Source: Streptomyces sp. ASQP_92
GTDB taxonomy: Bacteria > Actinomycetota > Actinomycetes > Streptomycetales > Streptomycetaceae
Length of the DNA: 64,000 bases
Direction: 5' to 3'
Assembly (NCBI RefSeq): GCF_025399895.1
Contig: NZ_JAODUA010000015.1
Span: 1-64,000 of the forward strand
Every line of letters begins with the position of its first letter. Within the stretch, counting starts at the first letter, position 1. Shown one piece after another: positions 23,578 to 32,170 of this stretch. Under the pieces are notes generated by a model. That model was given only the letters and a program-made list of their open reading frames with translations, did no database searches and was not told the DNA's origin. The translations under genes and the position numbers were made by a program.

Positions 23578-24960
23578 ATGACCCCCCTGCTCAAGGGCTG
23601 CACACCCTGGCCCGAGGAATTCGTCGACCGCTACTGGGCGGCCGGGCACTGGCGCGGCAATACGCTGGACAACCTGCTGCGTGACTGGGCCTTGGAGTAC
23701 GGGCCACGAACCGCGCTGGTGCACGGGGACACCCGCATCACCTACGCGCACCTCAACCGGAGCGTGAACCGGATGGCGGCCGCGTTCCGGATGCGCGGCC
23801 TGCGGCCCGGGCAGCGGGTCGTCGTCCAGCTTCCGAACGTTCCCGAGCGTGTCATCACCGTGTTCGCCCTGATGCGGGCCGGAGCGGTCCCGGTCCTGTG
23901 CCCGCTCTCGTACCGTGAGCCGCACGTGCCCGGCATCGTGCGGATCACTCAGGCGATCGGTTACGTCGCCCCCCCGACGCACCAGGGTTTCGACCACACG
24001 GCCATGGCGGGACGCACCGCGGCCCAATGGCCGTTCCTGCGGCGGGTGTTCACCCTGGACGAGCCGGGCACGTCATCCCCTTACGGCGGTCTGACGACCG
24101 ATCCCTCGGGCTGCCAGTACTCACCGCTCGGCTCGCTCGACTCGCCGCCCGGTCCGGCGCTCGCGCTGAGCGCGGACCAGGTGGCGCTCTTCCTGCTCTC
24201 CACCGGTGCCGCCGAGGCGCCCCGGCTCATTCCGCGCACCCACAACGACTATGCCTATCAGGCGCGGGCCGCCGCCGAGTCGGTGGCGCTCACCGCGAAC
24301 GACGTGTATCTCGCGGCGCTGCCCCCCGATTCCCCTGTCGCCTTCGCGGGCCCGGGGGTTGTCGGCGCCCTGGCCACCGGTGCCACCGTGGTCCTGGTCG
24401 AGGACCCGGAACCCGCCACGTGTCTCGCGGTCATCGCGCGCGAGAGGGTGACCGTCGCGGCGGTGGAGGCTTCCGACGCCGGAGCCTGGCTCGACGTACT
24501 GCCCGCGTTCCAGGCCGACTTGAGCTCTCTGCGGAGCGTTCACCTCATCGGCGCGGACCCGCTCCCGGAAGCGGCCGGGCGGCTGGGCGCCGAGCTGGGC
24601 TGTCGCCTTCAGCGGATCCTCGCCATGCCCGAGGGTTTGCTCCTGCTCACCCGGCCCGACGATCCGGAGAAGGCGGTGCTCAGCACTCTCGGCCGCCCGC
24701 TGTCGCCCGACGATGAGATCCGTATCGTCGACGCGGAGGGCAAGGAGGTGCCCGACGGCGAACCCGGCGAACTCCTGGTGCGCGGCCCGTACACGGTGCG
24801 CGGCTACTACCGGGCGCCCGAGGAGAACGCCCGCTCCTTCACCGCCGATGGCCGCTTCCGCACGGGTCTGCTCGCGTCGCGCAACCCGGACGGCACCCTG
24901 GCACTGTTCGGCCGTGCCGCAGACTTCTCGATCGTCCCCCAGGGCCCCGCCGACCGGTGA
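23578..24960 (+). CDS. degenerate, truncated EntE/DhbE-like adenylation protein
   Basis: A 460-residue relative of 2,3-dihydroxybenzoate-AMP ligases. Intact landmarks include RITYAHLNRSVNRMAAAF, RAGAVPVLCPLSYRE, LIPRTHNDYAYQ, GELLVRGPYTVRGYYRAPEEN and the final GRAADFSI hinge. Key catalytic parts are altered or lost. The P-loop S-G-x-T-G-x-x-K is S-T-G-A-A-E-A-P-R, with no Gly-rich turn or Lys. The A5 motif reads A-M-P-E-G. The R-T-G-D motif is R-T-G-L, losing the ribose-binding Asp. The protein ends at the hinge, so the roughly 100-residue C-terminal domain with the catalytic Lys is missing. The frame is clean, so this may be a non-catalytic acyl or aryl-acid binder rather than a fresh pseudogene. 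No siderophore genes adjoin it. Confidence 0.8.
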   Translation: MTPLLKGCTPWPEEFVDRYWAAGHWRGNTLDNLLRDWALEYGPRTALVHGDTRITYAHLNRSVNRMAAAFRMRGLRPGQRVVVQLPNVPERVITVFALMRAGAVPVLCPLSYREPHVPGIVRITQAIGYVAPPTHQGFDHTAMAGRTAAQWPFLRRVFTLDEPGTSSPYGGLTTDPSGCQYSPLGSLDSPPGPALALSADQVALFLLSTGAAEAPRLIPRTHNDYAYQARAAAESVALTANDVYLAALPPDSPVAFAGPGVVGALATGATVVLVEDPEPATCLAVIARERVTVAAVEASDAGAWLDVLPAFQADLSSLRSVHLIGADPLPEAAGRLGAELGCRLQRILAMPEGLLLLTRPDDPEKAVLSTLGRPLSPDDEIRIVDAEGKEVPDGEPGELLVRGPYTVRGYYRAPEENARSFTADGRFRTGLLASRNPDGTLALFGRAADFSIVPQGPADR

Positions 24961-25050
24961 GGGACGGCGGTGGGCCGAAGGCTCGACCGGCCAGCGACAG
25001 CGGTGCCGGGGCAACGGCAGGAAGCGCCCGAGGGGGCGTGGCGCGGCTTC

Positions 25051-25638
25051 TCAGAAGTCGCTGGGCGGCAGCGGAAGGGGCAGCCCCGGCAGGCCGTCGA
25101 GGCTCTGCGCGATGTGGTCCTTCTTGCTGAAGTACGCGCTCAGCGAGGCGTCGTCCTCACGCGCGAAGCGCCTGCCGTGCAGATCGCGATCCTCGTCGTA
25201 CGACATGAAGGGCACCCCGTATCCGCAGGAGTCGCGGACCAGTTCGGCCGTCACCACGATGATGGCGCGCAGCCCGTGCCGGGTCGGGTCTATGTCGGGG
25301 AAGTGAGTGAGCAGTTCCTTGAAGCGCGGGTCGTCACGGAAGACGGGCTCGCCCCGGCCGTGCACCCGAACGATGTTGGGCGGTCCCTCGAAGGCACACC
25401 ACATCACCGTTATCCGGCCGTTCTCCCGCAGGTGGGCGATGGTTTCCGCCGTGCTGCCCGCGAAGTCGAGGTAGGCGATCCGCTGCTCGTCGAGCACCGC
25501 GAAGGAACCCTTGAGGCCCTTGGGGGAGAGGTTGACCGTGCCGTCCGCGACCAGCGGCGCGGTGGCCGTGAAGAAGACGGGCTGCTGCTCGATGAAGGTG
25601 CGCAGCCGGCCGTCGATGCGCTCATAAGTCTTTCCCAT
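25051..25638 (-). CDS. pyridoxamine 5'-phosphate oxidase-fold flavin protein
   Basis: A 195-residue protein of the PPOX split-barrel family, expected to bind FMN or F420 and reduce or sense a small molecule. The conserved stretch runs FIEQQPVFFTATAPLVADGTVNLSPKGLKGSFAVLDEQRIAYLDFAGS (about residues 15-62), where cofactor phosphate contacts usually lie, then NGRITVMWCAFEGPPNIVRVHGRGE. This order matches a PPOX subgroup found widely in actinobacteria and fungi. The ATG at 25636-25638 lies only a few bases from the predicted transcription start, so the mRNA may be leaderless. Physiological role unknown. Confidence 0.85.
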   Translation of the reverse strand: MGKTYERIDGRLRTFIEQQPVFFTATAPLVADGTVNLSPKGLKGSFAVLDEQRIAYLDFAGSTAETIAHLRENGRITVMWCAFEGPPNIVRVHGRGEPVFRDDPRFKELLTHFPDIDPTRHGLRAIIVVTAELVRDSCGYGVPFMSYDEDRDLHGRRFAREDDASLSAYFSKKDHIAQSLDGLPGLPLPLPPSDF

Positions 25639-25646
25639 GTCTAAGG

Positions 25647-25676
25647 ATTATGTGCGGAAAACCTTCGTGTGTCTAA
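25647..25676 (-). promoter_or_regulatory. promoter of the PPOX-fold gene
   Basis: On the minus strand TTAGAC (25671-25676) and CATAAT (25647-25652) are spaced by 18 bases in an AT-rich patch. The -10 end is about eight bases from the start codon, implying a leaderless or near-leaderless transcript. TTAGAC recurs just downstream at the start codon, giving a direct repeat that might be regulatory. Confidence 0.5.
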
Positions 25677-25918
25677 CAAAATTTCTGCCCCGGTCGCGGT
25701 GCGTGAGCCGTCGACCGCCAACACAGAAGGCGGTAAGGGGAGTTGAGCGGTGCTCGCGCCACGGCGACGGTCGCCTACCGGCCTCTGCCAGGACCGACCC
25801 ACCCGGGCAAGAGCCGGCCGGGGCGCCGCGCAGGCGTCCCCGGCACCGGCAAACACCCTGTGACCAGCGGTTAGGATGGTCCGCCGCGCACAAGCGCGGC
25901 GCAAGGGGAGTGGTGGGG

Positions 25919-26446
25919 ATGAGCGTGGAAGACCTGACGGTCGACGGCGTCGAACTGCGGTACCGGTTGACGGCGGCGGACTACAAGGATGCGCTCATCG
26001 CCCGGACCAAAGGCTCGGCCTCGGCCCGCCGTTCCCGCCGGCTCAGCATCCTGGCGTGCGTCCTGGCGGTGTTCTTCATAGCGCTCCTGGCGGTGACGGA
26101 CTCCGAAATCCCGGTGCCGCTCCTGGTGATTCCGGTGGCTTTCGCGCTGCTTCAGTGGGGCACGCCCCGCCTCCAGTCCCGGCAGTTCGGCAAGCTGGCG
26201 CAAGCACACGGCGACTACCGAACCACCGTCACCGAGTCCGACGTCACCGTCGCCCACCAGCAGGCAACCGGGACCATGACCTGGCAGGCGGCGCCCCGGT
26301 ATGTCGAGACGTCCCGGCTGTTCGTGCTGCTGAGCGGGGACAAGAACGCCACCTGCCTCACGATCCTGCCCAAGCGCGCGGTGCAGGACGAGGCGACCGT
26401 CGAGCGCCTGCGCGCGCTCCTCGACCGTCACCGCACCAGGATCTGA
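25919..26446 (+). CDS. YcxB-like membrane protein
   Basis: A 175-residue integral membrane protein resembling the YcxB family. The cytoplasmic N-terminus (VDGVELRYRLTAADYKDALIAR) is followed by two adjacent membrane segments (about residues 41-58 and 63-78) and a C-terminal soluble domain with the family's short beta strands (DYRTTVTESDVTVAHQQATGTMTWQAAPRYVETSRLFVLLSGDKNATCLTILPKRAV). ATG 25919 is preceded by a G-rich GGGGAGTGGTGGGG tract. No operon partner is evident. Function unknown. Confidence 0.75.
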   Translation: MSVEDLTVDGVELRYRLTAADYKDALIARTKGSASARRSRRLSILACVLAVFFIALLAVTDSEIPVPLLVIPVAFALLQWGTPRLQSRQFGKLAQAHGDYRTTVTESDVTVAHQQATGTMTWQAAPRYVETSRLFVLLSGDKNATCLTILPKRAVQDEATVERLRALLDRHRTRI

Positions 26447-26483
26447 AACACCTGCCTCTCAACGCCCTTTCACGGACCGGCGG

Positions 26484-27146
26484 TTACGGCGTGATCGGGG
26501 ACGCGCCCCGAACGGTCGGGAGAGCCCGGATGCGGCCGACGGGCACCGACTCACCCGGCGCGAACAGGTCCACCGGACGCGCCAGTTCATAGCGGCTGTC
26601 GGCGGGCGGGAACCGGGTCAGGCCGGTGCACTTCAGGCTCAGCGGGGCATGGGTTTCGAGGGTGAGAGCGGGTTCGCCGCGGCGCTCGACGCTGACCGTC
26701 ACCAGGATGACGTCGTGCTCGACGAACCGGGGCGGCCTGGCGGACATCATCCGCAGACTGCTCTCGGCGAGCGTGTCGGTGCCCTTGAGGGCGATCGTCA
26801 CCGTGAACTCCCGGTCCGGGGAGGTGCCTTCGAGGTGGAAGCCGGTGGTGCGCAGCAGCACGCTCCTGGTGGGGTTCGGCTGATGCGGGTCGCGCTCCGC
26901 CTTCTGCTTGATGCCGCCTGACAGGTCGGCCGTGATCACCTCCGGTCCCACCTCGATGACGCTGTCGGGGCCGGTCATGTTCGACGGGACTTCGGTGCCG
27001 ACGGCCGGCATCTCCGAGGAGGAGCCGGCGGCCGTCCGGTGCGGGGCGGGAAAGACGGGGGAGTCGACGGCGCCGAACGCGGGCGCGGCGGTCAGCAGGA
27101 CCGCGGCGGCCGACACCAGCAGGCGCACACCATGAGCTCGTTTCAT
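26484..27146 (-). CDS. secreted hypothetical protein
   Basis: A 220-residue exported protein. Residues 1-27 are a signal peptide (MKRAHGVRLLVSAAAVLLTA, cleavage after AFG). The mature part is mostly beta-strand-like, with alternating polar and hydrophobic stretches (FTVTIALKGTDTL, HDVILVTVSVERRGEPALTLET), and a single Cys in LKCTGLTR. It ends with a proline-rich piece. The ATG at 27144-27146 is chosen because it opens the signal peptide; its ribosome binding site is weak. I do not recognise the family. It is convergent with the YcxB-like gene and divergent from a membrane-protein/two-component operon. Confidence 0.7.
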   Translation of the reverse strand: MKRAHGVRLLVSAAAVLLTAAPAFGAVDSPVFPAPHRTAAGSSSEMPAVGTEVPSNMTGPDSVIEVGPEVITADLSGGIKQKAERDPHQPNPTRSVLLRTTGFHLEGTSPDREFTVTIALKGTDTLAESSLRMMSARPPRFVEHDVILVTVSVERRGEPALTLETHAPLSLKCTGLTRFPPADSRYELARPVDLFAPGESVPVGRIRALPTVRGASPITP

Positions 27147-27319
27147 GCCCCGTGAACGATCAGGCGTCACGGCTCGTACCGCCCGGTGCGCGACACCTGC
27201 CCCGTTGGCCCATCGGGGCACGCGGTGCGCGAGGGCCGGCACCGGTGTCCGCCCATCTCCACCCCTTGTTCCACCCATGGGTCCAGGTGCGTGAGGCACG
27301 CCGACAGCAGTCTTGAGGC

Positions 27320-27865
27320 ATGACAACGACCGACTGGATCACCGACATCGCGCTCGTCCTCGTCGTCTTCCGGCAGCTGCGGGAAGGCCGCCTCGACCTC
27401 AAGACCTTCTTGATCCCGCTGGGGATCGTGGCCTATGTGGCCTCCACGTACCTCGACGGCATTCCCACCGCCGGCAACGACCTGGTGCTCGTCGGAGCGC
27501 TGATGGCCGTGGGTGCCGCGCTCGGCATCGCCGGCGGCGTGTACACCCGCATCCGCAGGGCGGGGGAGCACCTGCTGATCAAGGCGGGCGCCGTCTCCGC
27601 GGCCCTGTGGGTGCTCGGCATGGGCGCCCGGATGGGCTTCCAGGTGTGGGTCGACCACGGCGGCGCCGGCCACGTCGCCCGGTTCAGCATCGACCACCAC
27701 ATCACCAGCGACCAGGCCTGGGTGGCCGCCTTCGTCCTGATGGCGGTCACCGAGGTGGTCACGCGGGTCGCCACGATCTTCATCCGCAGCCGCATCGTCA
27801 CCGCCCGCCAGGGGCTCGCCCCGGTGGTGGCGCGCACCGCCCGGACACTCGACCGTACGGTCTGA
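27320..27865 (+). CDS. integral membrane protein in a two-component operon
   Basis: A 181-residue membrane protein with about four to five hydrophobic segments (near residues 5-16, 28-44, 55-74, 87-100 and 130-152). It resembles the DUF1453/CcdC-like group by layout, but no catalytic motif is visible. It ends two bases before the GTG start of the sensor kinase gene, so the three genes 27320-29741 form one transcription unit, and this protein may be the accessory sensor or the output partner of the kinase. Confidence 0.75.
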   Translation: MTTTDWITDIALVLVVFRQLREGRLDLKTFLIPLGIVAYVASTYLDGIPTAGNDLVLVGALMAVGAALGIAGGVYTRIRRAGEHLLIKAGAVSAALWVLGMGARMGFQVWVDHGGAGHVARFSIDHHITSDQAWVAAFVLMAVTEVVTRVATIFIRSRIVTARQGLAPVVARTARTLDRTV

Positions 27866-27867
27866 CC

Positions 27868-29079
27868 GTGAGCTATCGTCACGCCGTGCCAGAAGCCCAG
27901 AACGCCCCGGACCACGGGCCCGCCTCGCACCACGAGGCGGGCCCGTGGCCCGAGCCCGGTGAGGACCCGCGGGTCCAGTGGCTCCCGACCCTGTTCGTCA
28001 TCGTCTCCGCACTCTGGACGGTCCGGCCGCTGGGCCTCGACGGCCGGGGCCTGGCGGTCGCCGTGCTGCTCCTGGTCAACTGTGTGGCCCTGGCGGCCCG
28101 GCATCTGCCCATGTACAAGGTGCCGCCGCGGGTGGCCCTGGTGTGGCTGACGGCGGGCGTCGTCGCGGCGGCGGCGCTGCTCGAGGTGAGCAGCAGCGGT
28201 GCGAGCTATCTCTTCGCGTACTTCCTCGTCGGGCACATCGGCGTCCGCCTGGAGACCCGGCCGGCCCTCGCCCTGGCGGCGCTGTCCAGCGTGCTGTGCG
28301 GTGGCGTGCTGTTCTTCCGCCTCGGCCCGAGCCACGATCTGCTGCCCTGGACGCTCGGCCTCACCACCGGCGCCCCGGTGCTGATCGGCATGCTCAACCG
28401 CAGCCGCCGGCGGGCCGTGCGGGCGGCGATCGAGGCGGCCGAGTCCGCCGAGCGGGCCGCCCGGGCCGAGGCCCGCACCTCGGTGCTGACCGAGCGCAGC
28501 CGGATCGCCCGCGATGTGCACGACGTCCTGGCGCACTCGCTGGCCGGCATCAACATGCAACTGGAGCTGGCGGACGCGCTCATCGACACCGGTGACCTGG
28601 ACAGGGTCCGCGAGGCGAACAAGAAGGCGCACAGCATGGTCAAGGAGAGCCTGAAACAGGCCCAGTGGACCGTGCACGCGTTGCGCGAGGACGCGTTGCC
28701 GCTGGTCGAGAGCGTGACCGCGATGCTGGAGTCCTCCGGCCACCGCGACGCGCTGACCGTGACGGGAAGCGCCCGCGACGTGCCGTCCCCCGTGACCCAG
28801 AACCTGCTGCGGATCGCCCAGGAAGCCCTGACCAACGCGGCCCGGCACGCGCCCGGCGGCGCGGTCCATGTGGAGCTGACGTACGCCGCCCGGAACATGA
28901 CGCTGACGGTACGCAACGGACCGGCGACCCGTAGGGTGAGCGCCGGAGCGGGCAGCGGCATGGGGCTGATCGGCATGCGTGAACGGGTCGCCCTCCTGGG
29001 CGGGACGATCACGGCGGGCCCGGTCGTCACCGGCCCGGACGAAGGCGGCTGGAAGGTGGAGGCGGTGATCCCGGGATGA
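27868..29079 (+). CDS. two-component sensor histidine kinase (HisKA_3 type)
   Basis: A 403-residue membrane kinase. Residues about 38-175 contain some five to six membrane helices with no large extracellular loop, so the signal is probably sensed in or at the membrane. The HisKA_3 dimerisation and phosphoacceptor helix reads ERSRIARDVHDVLAHSLAGINMQLELA, with His218 phosphorylated. The HATPase domain follows (LLRIAQEALTNAARHAPGGAVHVELTY N-box; GSGMGLIGMRERVALLGGT G-box). The GTG start at 27868 follows the preceding stop by two bases; GTG 27886 is the alternative. Its stop overlaps the response regulator start by ATGA, so the pair is translationally coupled. Confidence 0.9.
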   Translation: MSYRHAVPEAQNAPDHGPASHHEAGPWPEPGEDPRVQWLPTLFVIVSALWTVRPLGLDGRGLAVAVLLLVNCVALAARHLPMYKVPPRVALVWLTAGVVAAAALLEVSSSGASYLFAYFLVGHIGVRLETRPALALAALSSVLCGGVLFFRLGPSHDLLPWTLGLTTGAPVLIGMLNRSRRRAVRAAIEAAESAERAARAEARTSVLTERSRIARDVHDVLAHSLAGINMQLELADALIDTGDLDRVREANKKAHSMVKESLKQAQWTVHALREDALPLVESVTAMLESSGHRDALTVTGSARDVPSPVTQNLLRIAQEALTNAARHAPGGAVHVELTYAARNMTLTVRNGPATRRVSAGAGSGMGLIGMRERVALLGGTITAGPVVTGPDEGGWKVEAVIPG

Positions 29080-29741
29080 GTGAACCGGCGCGGAACACGG
29101 GGCGGTTGAGGGTGGTGGTGGCGGACGACCAGGCCGCCGTACGGGAGCCGCTGGCCGCGGTCCTCGGTCTGGCCGAGGACATCGAGGTCGTCGCGGCCGC
29201 CGCCGACGGGACAGAGGTGCTCGCCGCCGCCGCGGCCGGGCCGGTGGACGTGGTCCTGATGGACCTGCGGATGCCCGTCATGGACGGCATCGACGCGACG
29301 CGCCGGTTGACCGAGGAGCATCCGGAGGTGGCCGTGGTCGTCCTGACCACCTTCGCCGACGACGACTCGATCCTGGCCGCGCTCAGTGCCGGGGCCCGCG
29401 GATACCTGACCAAGAACGCGGGTCGCCAGGACATCGCGCGTGCCATCCGGGCGGCCGCGGCCGGACAGTCGGTGCTCGACCGGGAGGTCCAGGACCGGCT
29501 CCTGGCCACGGTCCGCACCAAAGCCCCGGCGCCCCAGCAGCCGCTGCCCGGGGACATCACACCGCGCGAACGCGAGGTGCTGACCCTCATCGGCCAGGGC
29601 CTGCCCAATCGAGCGATCGCCGAGAAGCTCTTCATCAGCGAGGCCACCGTCAAGACCCACATCAACAACCTGTTCGCCAAGGCGGACATCCGGGACCGCG
29701 CCGACGCGGTACGCCGCGCCATCGCGGCCGGCCTGGCCTGA
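29076..29741 (+). CDS. NarL/LuxR-family response regulator
   Basis: A 221-residue regulator partnered with the kinase upstream. The receiver domain (about 11-130) has the acidic pair ADDQ, the phosphoacceptor Asp63 in V-V-L-M-D-L-R-M-P, the switch Thr in VLTTFADDD and the Lys in YLTKNAG. The C-terminal LuxR/GerE helix-turn-helix spans about 155-215 (LTPREREVLTLIGQGLPNRAIAEKL, EATVKTHINNLFAKADI; the first residues read I-T-P-R here). The start overlaps the kinase stop. Targets are unknown; the membrane protein encoded first in the operon is the obvious candidate partner. Confidence 0.92.
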   Translation: MSEPARNTGRLRVVVADDQAAVREPLAAVLGLAEDIEVVAAAADGTEVLAAAAAGPVDVVLMDLRMPVMDGIDATRRLTEEHPEVAVVVLTTFADDDSILAALSAGARGYLTKNAGRQDIARAIRAAAAGQSVLDREVQDRLLATVRTKAPAPQQPLPGDITPREREVLTLIGQGLPNRAIAEKLFISEATVKTHINNLFAKADIRDRADAVRRAIAAGLA

Positions 29742-29875
29742 CCCCGTGCCCGGCGGAAGGCCGCGGACGGGTCCAGCTGCTGGGGCGTCGGTGGAGCTTG
29801 AGGAAGTCGCTTACGGGAGTGGCCTGTTGATGAGGCGGACGTCCGGCCAGGGGCTGTGCGACGGCCTCGTGGGGT

Positions 29876-30160
29876 TCACCGCCCGTGGCCGCCGGAGGAG
29901 TGGCGCCGGTCGCCTCCCGGTTCGGTACGGGCCGGGGGGCGTTCGGGGACCGGGCTGTGCCCCGCCCGGCCCAGATACCGCTCGGCGGCCCGGACGGCGG
30001 CCTGCACGGTGCGCTCGTCCATCAGCACGCACAGGGTGTAGGCGGTGTCCTCGAGGGCGCGGTGCAGGTCCGCCCGGTGCGGCTGCGCGAGCACCGAGCG
30101 TTCTTGCGTGCGATAGCGGGTGAGCAGACGGGCGAGGGCCGCCTTGTCGGGCAGCAGCAT
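29876..30160 (-). CDS. DUF5133 protein
   Basis: A 94-residue small cytoplasmic protein of the Streptomyces DUF5133 family. The core is MLLPDKAALARLLTRYRTQE then DLHRALEDTAYTLCVLMDERT, mostly helical, followed by a disordered Pro/Arg tail. The start is secure: GGAGG precedes ATG 30158-30160 by five bases. Members of this family are often encoded close to stress and redox genes, as here next to a formate-dehydrogenase-like operon, but their role is unknown. Confidence 0.85.
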   Translation of the reverse strand: MLLPDKAALARLLTRYRTQERSVLAQPHRADLHRALEDTAYTLCVLMDERTVQAAVRAAERYLGRAGHSPVPERPPARTEPGGDRRHSSGGHGR

Positions 30161-30251
30161 GGTGTCCTCCTGGCCGTGGGGCCCTGCTCGCAGGGGCCCG
30201 GCGTTCCGTCCGGTGTCGGGGGCGTGCCGGATCGGGCGGGGCGAGCGTTCC

Positions 30252-31223
30252 TCAGGGGGTGGCGTCGAGCCCGGCCCGCTGGGGAACGACGGTGTACCGG
30301 GGGTCCTCGGCCGACGCGATGCCCGCGGCGAAGACGCCGAAGCGGGTGCAGACCGAGCCCGCCAGCAGCGCGATCCCGCTCGCTACGGCGACCGGGCGGG
30401 GCCGGCCGGCCAGCGCGCCCGCGAGCGAGCCGCACACGGACAGGACCTCGGCCGCCTTGAGCAGAGCCCCCGCCCGGCCCTCTTCGTAGGTCTCGGCCAC
30501 CATGCCCAGGCGGCGCCGGGCGCACCGGGTCGCGGCCGCCTCGGCGAGCGCGGCGAGCGGAGCGGCGCAGCGCGCGGGGGCACTCTCGTGCGACGGCCCG
30601 ACGACCAGAGCCATCCCCGCGGCCGCCGCGGTCGCCGACGCCGCGAAGAGATAGGGCAGTTCACGGTGGGCGCCGTGCCAGGCGGGCACCGCCGTGTCGG
30701 CCGCGAGGACCGCCGTGTACGAGGCGACGGCCGGCCCGAGCAGGGCCGCGCCCGCCGTCGCGGCCGCACCGGTGCGGGGCAGCCGTCCCGTCACGGCCGT
30801 CAGGGCGGCCGCGCCCGCGGCCGGGCCGTAGGCCGCGAGCAGCCAGGAACCGACGCTCATCGGCGAGGTCGGCTTGAACACCCGCAGCATGTTCGCGAAC
30901 CGGCCCGGCCTGCCGAGGTCGTGGACGAGTGCCGCCGCGGACAGCGACACGGCCGCCAGCGAGGACAGCTTCATGGCGGACGCCGTCGCCGTGCGCCCCG
31001 TGAGCTGGGCGCCCGCCGCGAGCACCGAGCCCGCGCCCGCCAGCCCGCCGAGGAAGAAGTACCCGGCGATGTCCTGGGGTGCCCACGAAGGTGCCTTGAT
31101 GATGGGCCTGCCGTAGTACGATCCGAACTCGGCGCTCGGCACCATCAGTTGCTCGCCGCGTCGCCCCCGTCTCCGCCCGGCGCCCTTCCCCTCGGATGCC
31201 CGTGCCGTGCCTGCCTCGCTCAT
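30252..31223 (-). CDS. NrfD/PsrC-type membrane subunit of the formate-dehydrogenase-like complex
   Basis: A 323-residue polytopic membrane protein of the NrfD/polysulfide-reductase C family, which passes electrons between an FeS subunit and the quinone pool. After a basic N-terminus come SAEFGSYYGRPIIKAPSWAPQDIAGYFFLGGLAGAGSVLAAGA and HDLGRPGRFANMLRVFKPTSPMSVGSWLLAAYG, both hallmarks of the family, and about eight hydrophobic segments. There is no sign of a haem-binding cytochrome-b subunit. The start ATG 31221-31223 has GGAGG upstream and overlaps the stop of the FeS gene by ATGA. This is the last gene of the operon 35400-30252. Confidence 0.9.
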   Translation of the reverse strand: MSEAGTARASEGKGAGRRRGRRGEQLMVPSAEFGSYYGRPIIKAPSWAPQDIAGYFFLGGLAGAGSVLAAGAQLTGRTATASAMKLSSLAAVSLSAAALVHDLGRPGRFANMLRVFKPTSPMSVGSWLLAAYGPAAGAAALTAVTGRLPRTGAAATAGAALLGPAVASYTAVLAADTAVPAWHGAHRELPYLFAASATAAAAGMALVVGPSHESAPARCAAPLAALAEAAATRCARRRLGMVAETYEEGRAGALLKAAEVLSVCGSLAGALAGRPRPVAVASGIALLAGSVCTRFGVFAAGIASAEDPRYTVVPQRAGLDATP

Positions 31224-32170
31224 CGTGGGTACCTCCGTCGTGCGATCGCGGGCAGCGCGAAGGACGCGGCCATCCCGCCGAGCAGGGCAAGGGCGGCCGC
31301 GCCCGCGTGCTTCCACATGGCGGGCAGATCGCGGGTGGTGACCACGGGCGCTGGTGGCAGCCCGTAGACCTCCGGCTCGTCGAGCAGCAGGAAGAACGCC
31401 CCGTCCCCGCCGGCGCCGTCGTGGTCCTCATGGCCGTAGAGGCGGGCCCCCGCCACGCCCGACTCCCGCAACTGGCCGAGCCGCAGCGCGGCCCGCTCGC
31501 GCAACTCCTCCAGCGGGCCGAACTGGATGGACTGTGTCGGGCAGGCCTTGGCGCAGGCCGGCTCCTGTCCCGCGCCGAGACGGTCGTAGCACAGGGTGCA
31601 TTTGAACGCCCTTCCGTCGCTCGGCCGTTGCTCGATCACGCCGTAGGGGCAGGCGGGCACGCAGTAGCCGCAGCCGTTGCAGATGTCCTCCTGCACGACG
31701 ACCGTGCCGAACTCGGTGCGGAACAGGGAGCCGGTGGGACACACGTCCAGGCAGGCGGCGTGGGTGCAGTGCTTGCACACGTCGGACGACATCAGCCACC
31801 GCAATTCGCCGGCCTCGCTTGGGGGAGCGGACTGCCCCGCCACTCCATCGGGCTCGCTGGGCGACGTGAACTGCTCGCCCAGCATGGGCAGTTGGGTCCG
31901 TCCGTCCGGTGCGGGTGTCTGCTGCTCGATGAACGCGACGTGGCGCCAGGTCGAGGCGCCGAGTCCCTGGGTGTTGTCGTAGCTCATGCCGGTGAGCGAG
32001 AGCCCGTCCTCGGGGATGGCGTTCCACTCCTTGCACGCCACCTCGCAGGCCTTGCAGCCGATGCAGACCGAGGTGTCGGTGAAGAACCCCACGCGCGGCG
32101 GCGGTTCGGCGTGGCCCGCGTCGCGCGCCGGATCGGGCTCGGGCCCGCTCAACAGGTGACGGTCCGTCAT
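31220..32170 (-). CDS. 4Fe-4S ferredoxin subunit of the formate-dehydrogenase-like complex
   Basis: A 316-residue electron-transfer subunit (FdnH/FdoH type). It has four cysteine groups: C-I-G-C-K-A-C-E-V-A-C near residue 36, C-K-H-C-T-H-A-A-C-L-D-V-C near 132, C-N-G-C-G-Y-C-V-P-A-C-P near 164, and C-T-L-C...C-A-K-A-C-P near 190-210. These would hold four [4Fe-4S] clusters. One hydrophobic helix near the C-terminus (AGAAALALLGGMAASFALPA) with an RRRYPR end anchors it to the membrane. It overlaps the catalytic gene upstream and the membrane gene downstream, each by ATGA, so the three are translationally coupled. Confidence 0.93.
   Translation of the reverse strand: MTDRHLLSGPEPDPARDAGHAEPPPRVGFFTDTSVCIGCKACEVACKEWNAIPEDGLSLTGMSYDNTQGLGASTWRHVAFIEQQTPAPDGRTQLPMLGEQFTSPSEPDGVAGQSAPPSEAGELRWLMSSDVCKHCTHAACLDVCPTGSLFRTEFGTVVVQEDICNGCGYCVPACPYGVIEQRPSDGRAFKCTLCYDRLGAGQEPACAKACPTQSIQFGPLEELRERAALRLGQLRESGVAGARLYGHEDHDGAGGDGAFFLLLDEPEVYGLPPAPVVTTRDLPAMWKHAGAAALALLGGMAASFALPAIARRRYPR

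Noticed and set aside
23578..24960. Siderophore or NRPS biosynthetic cluster
   Set aside because: The EntE-like protein is degenerate and no carrier-protein, condensation, or isochorismate synthase genes adjoin it; the isochorismatase-fold protein at 35548 is single-domain and distant.
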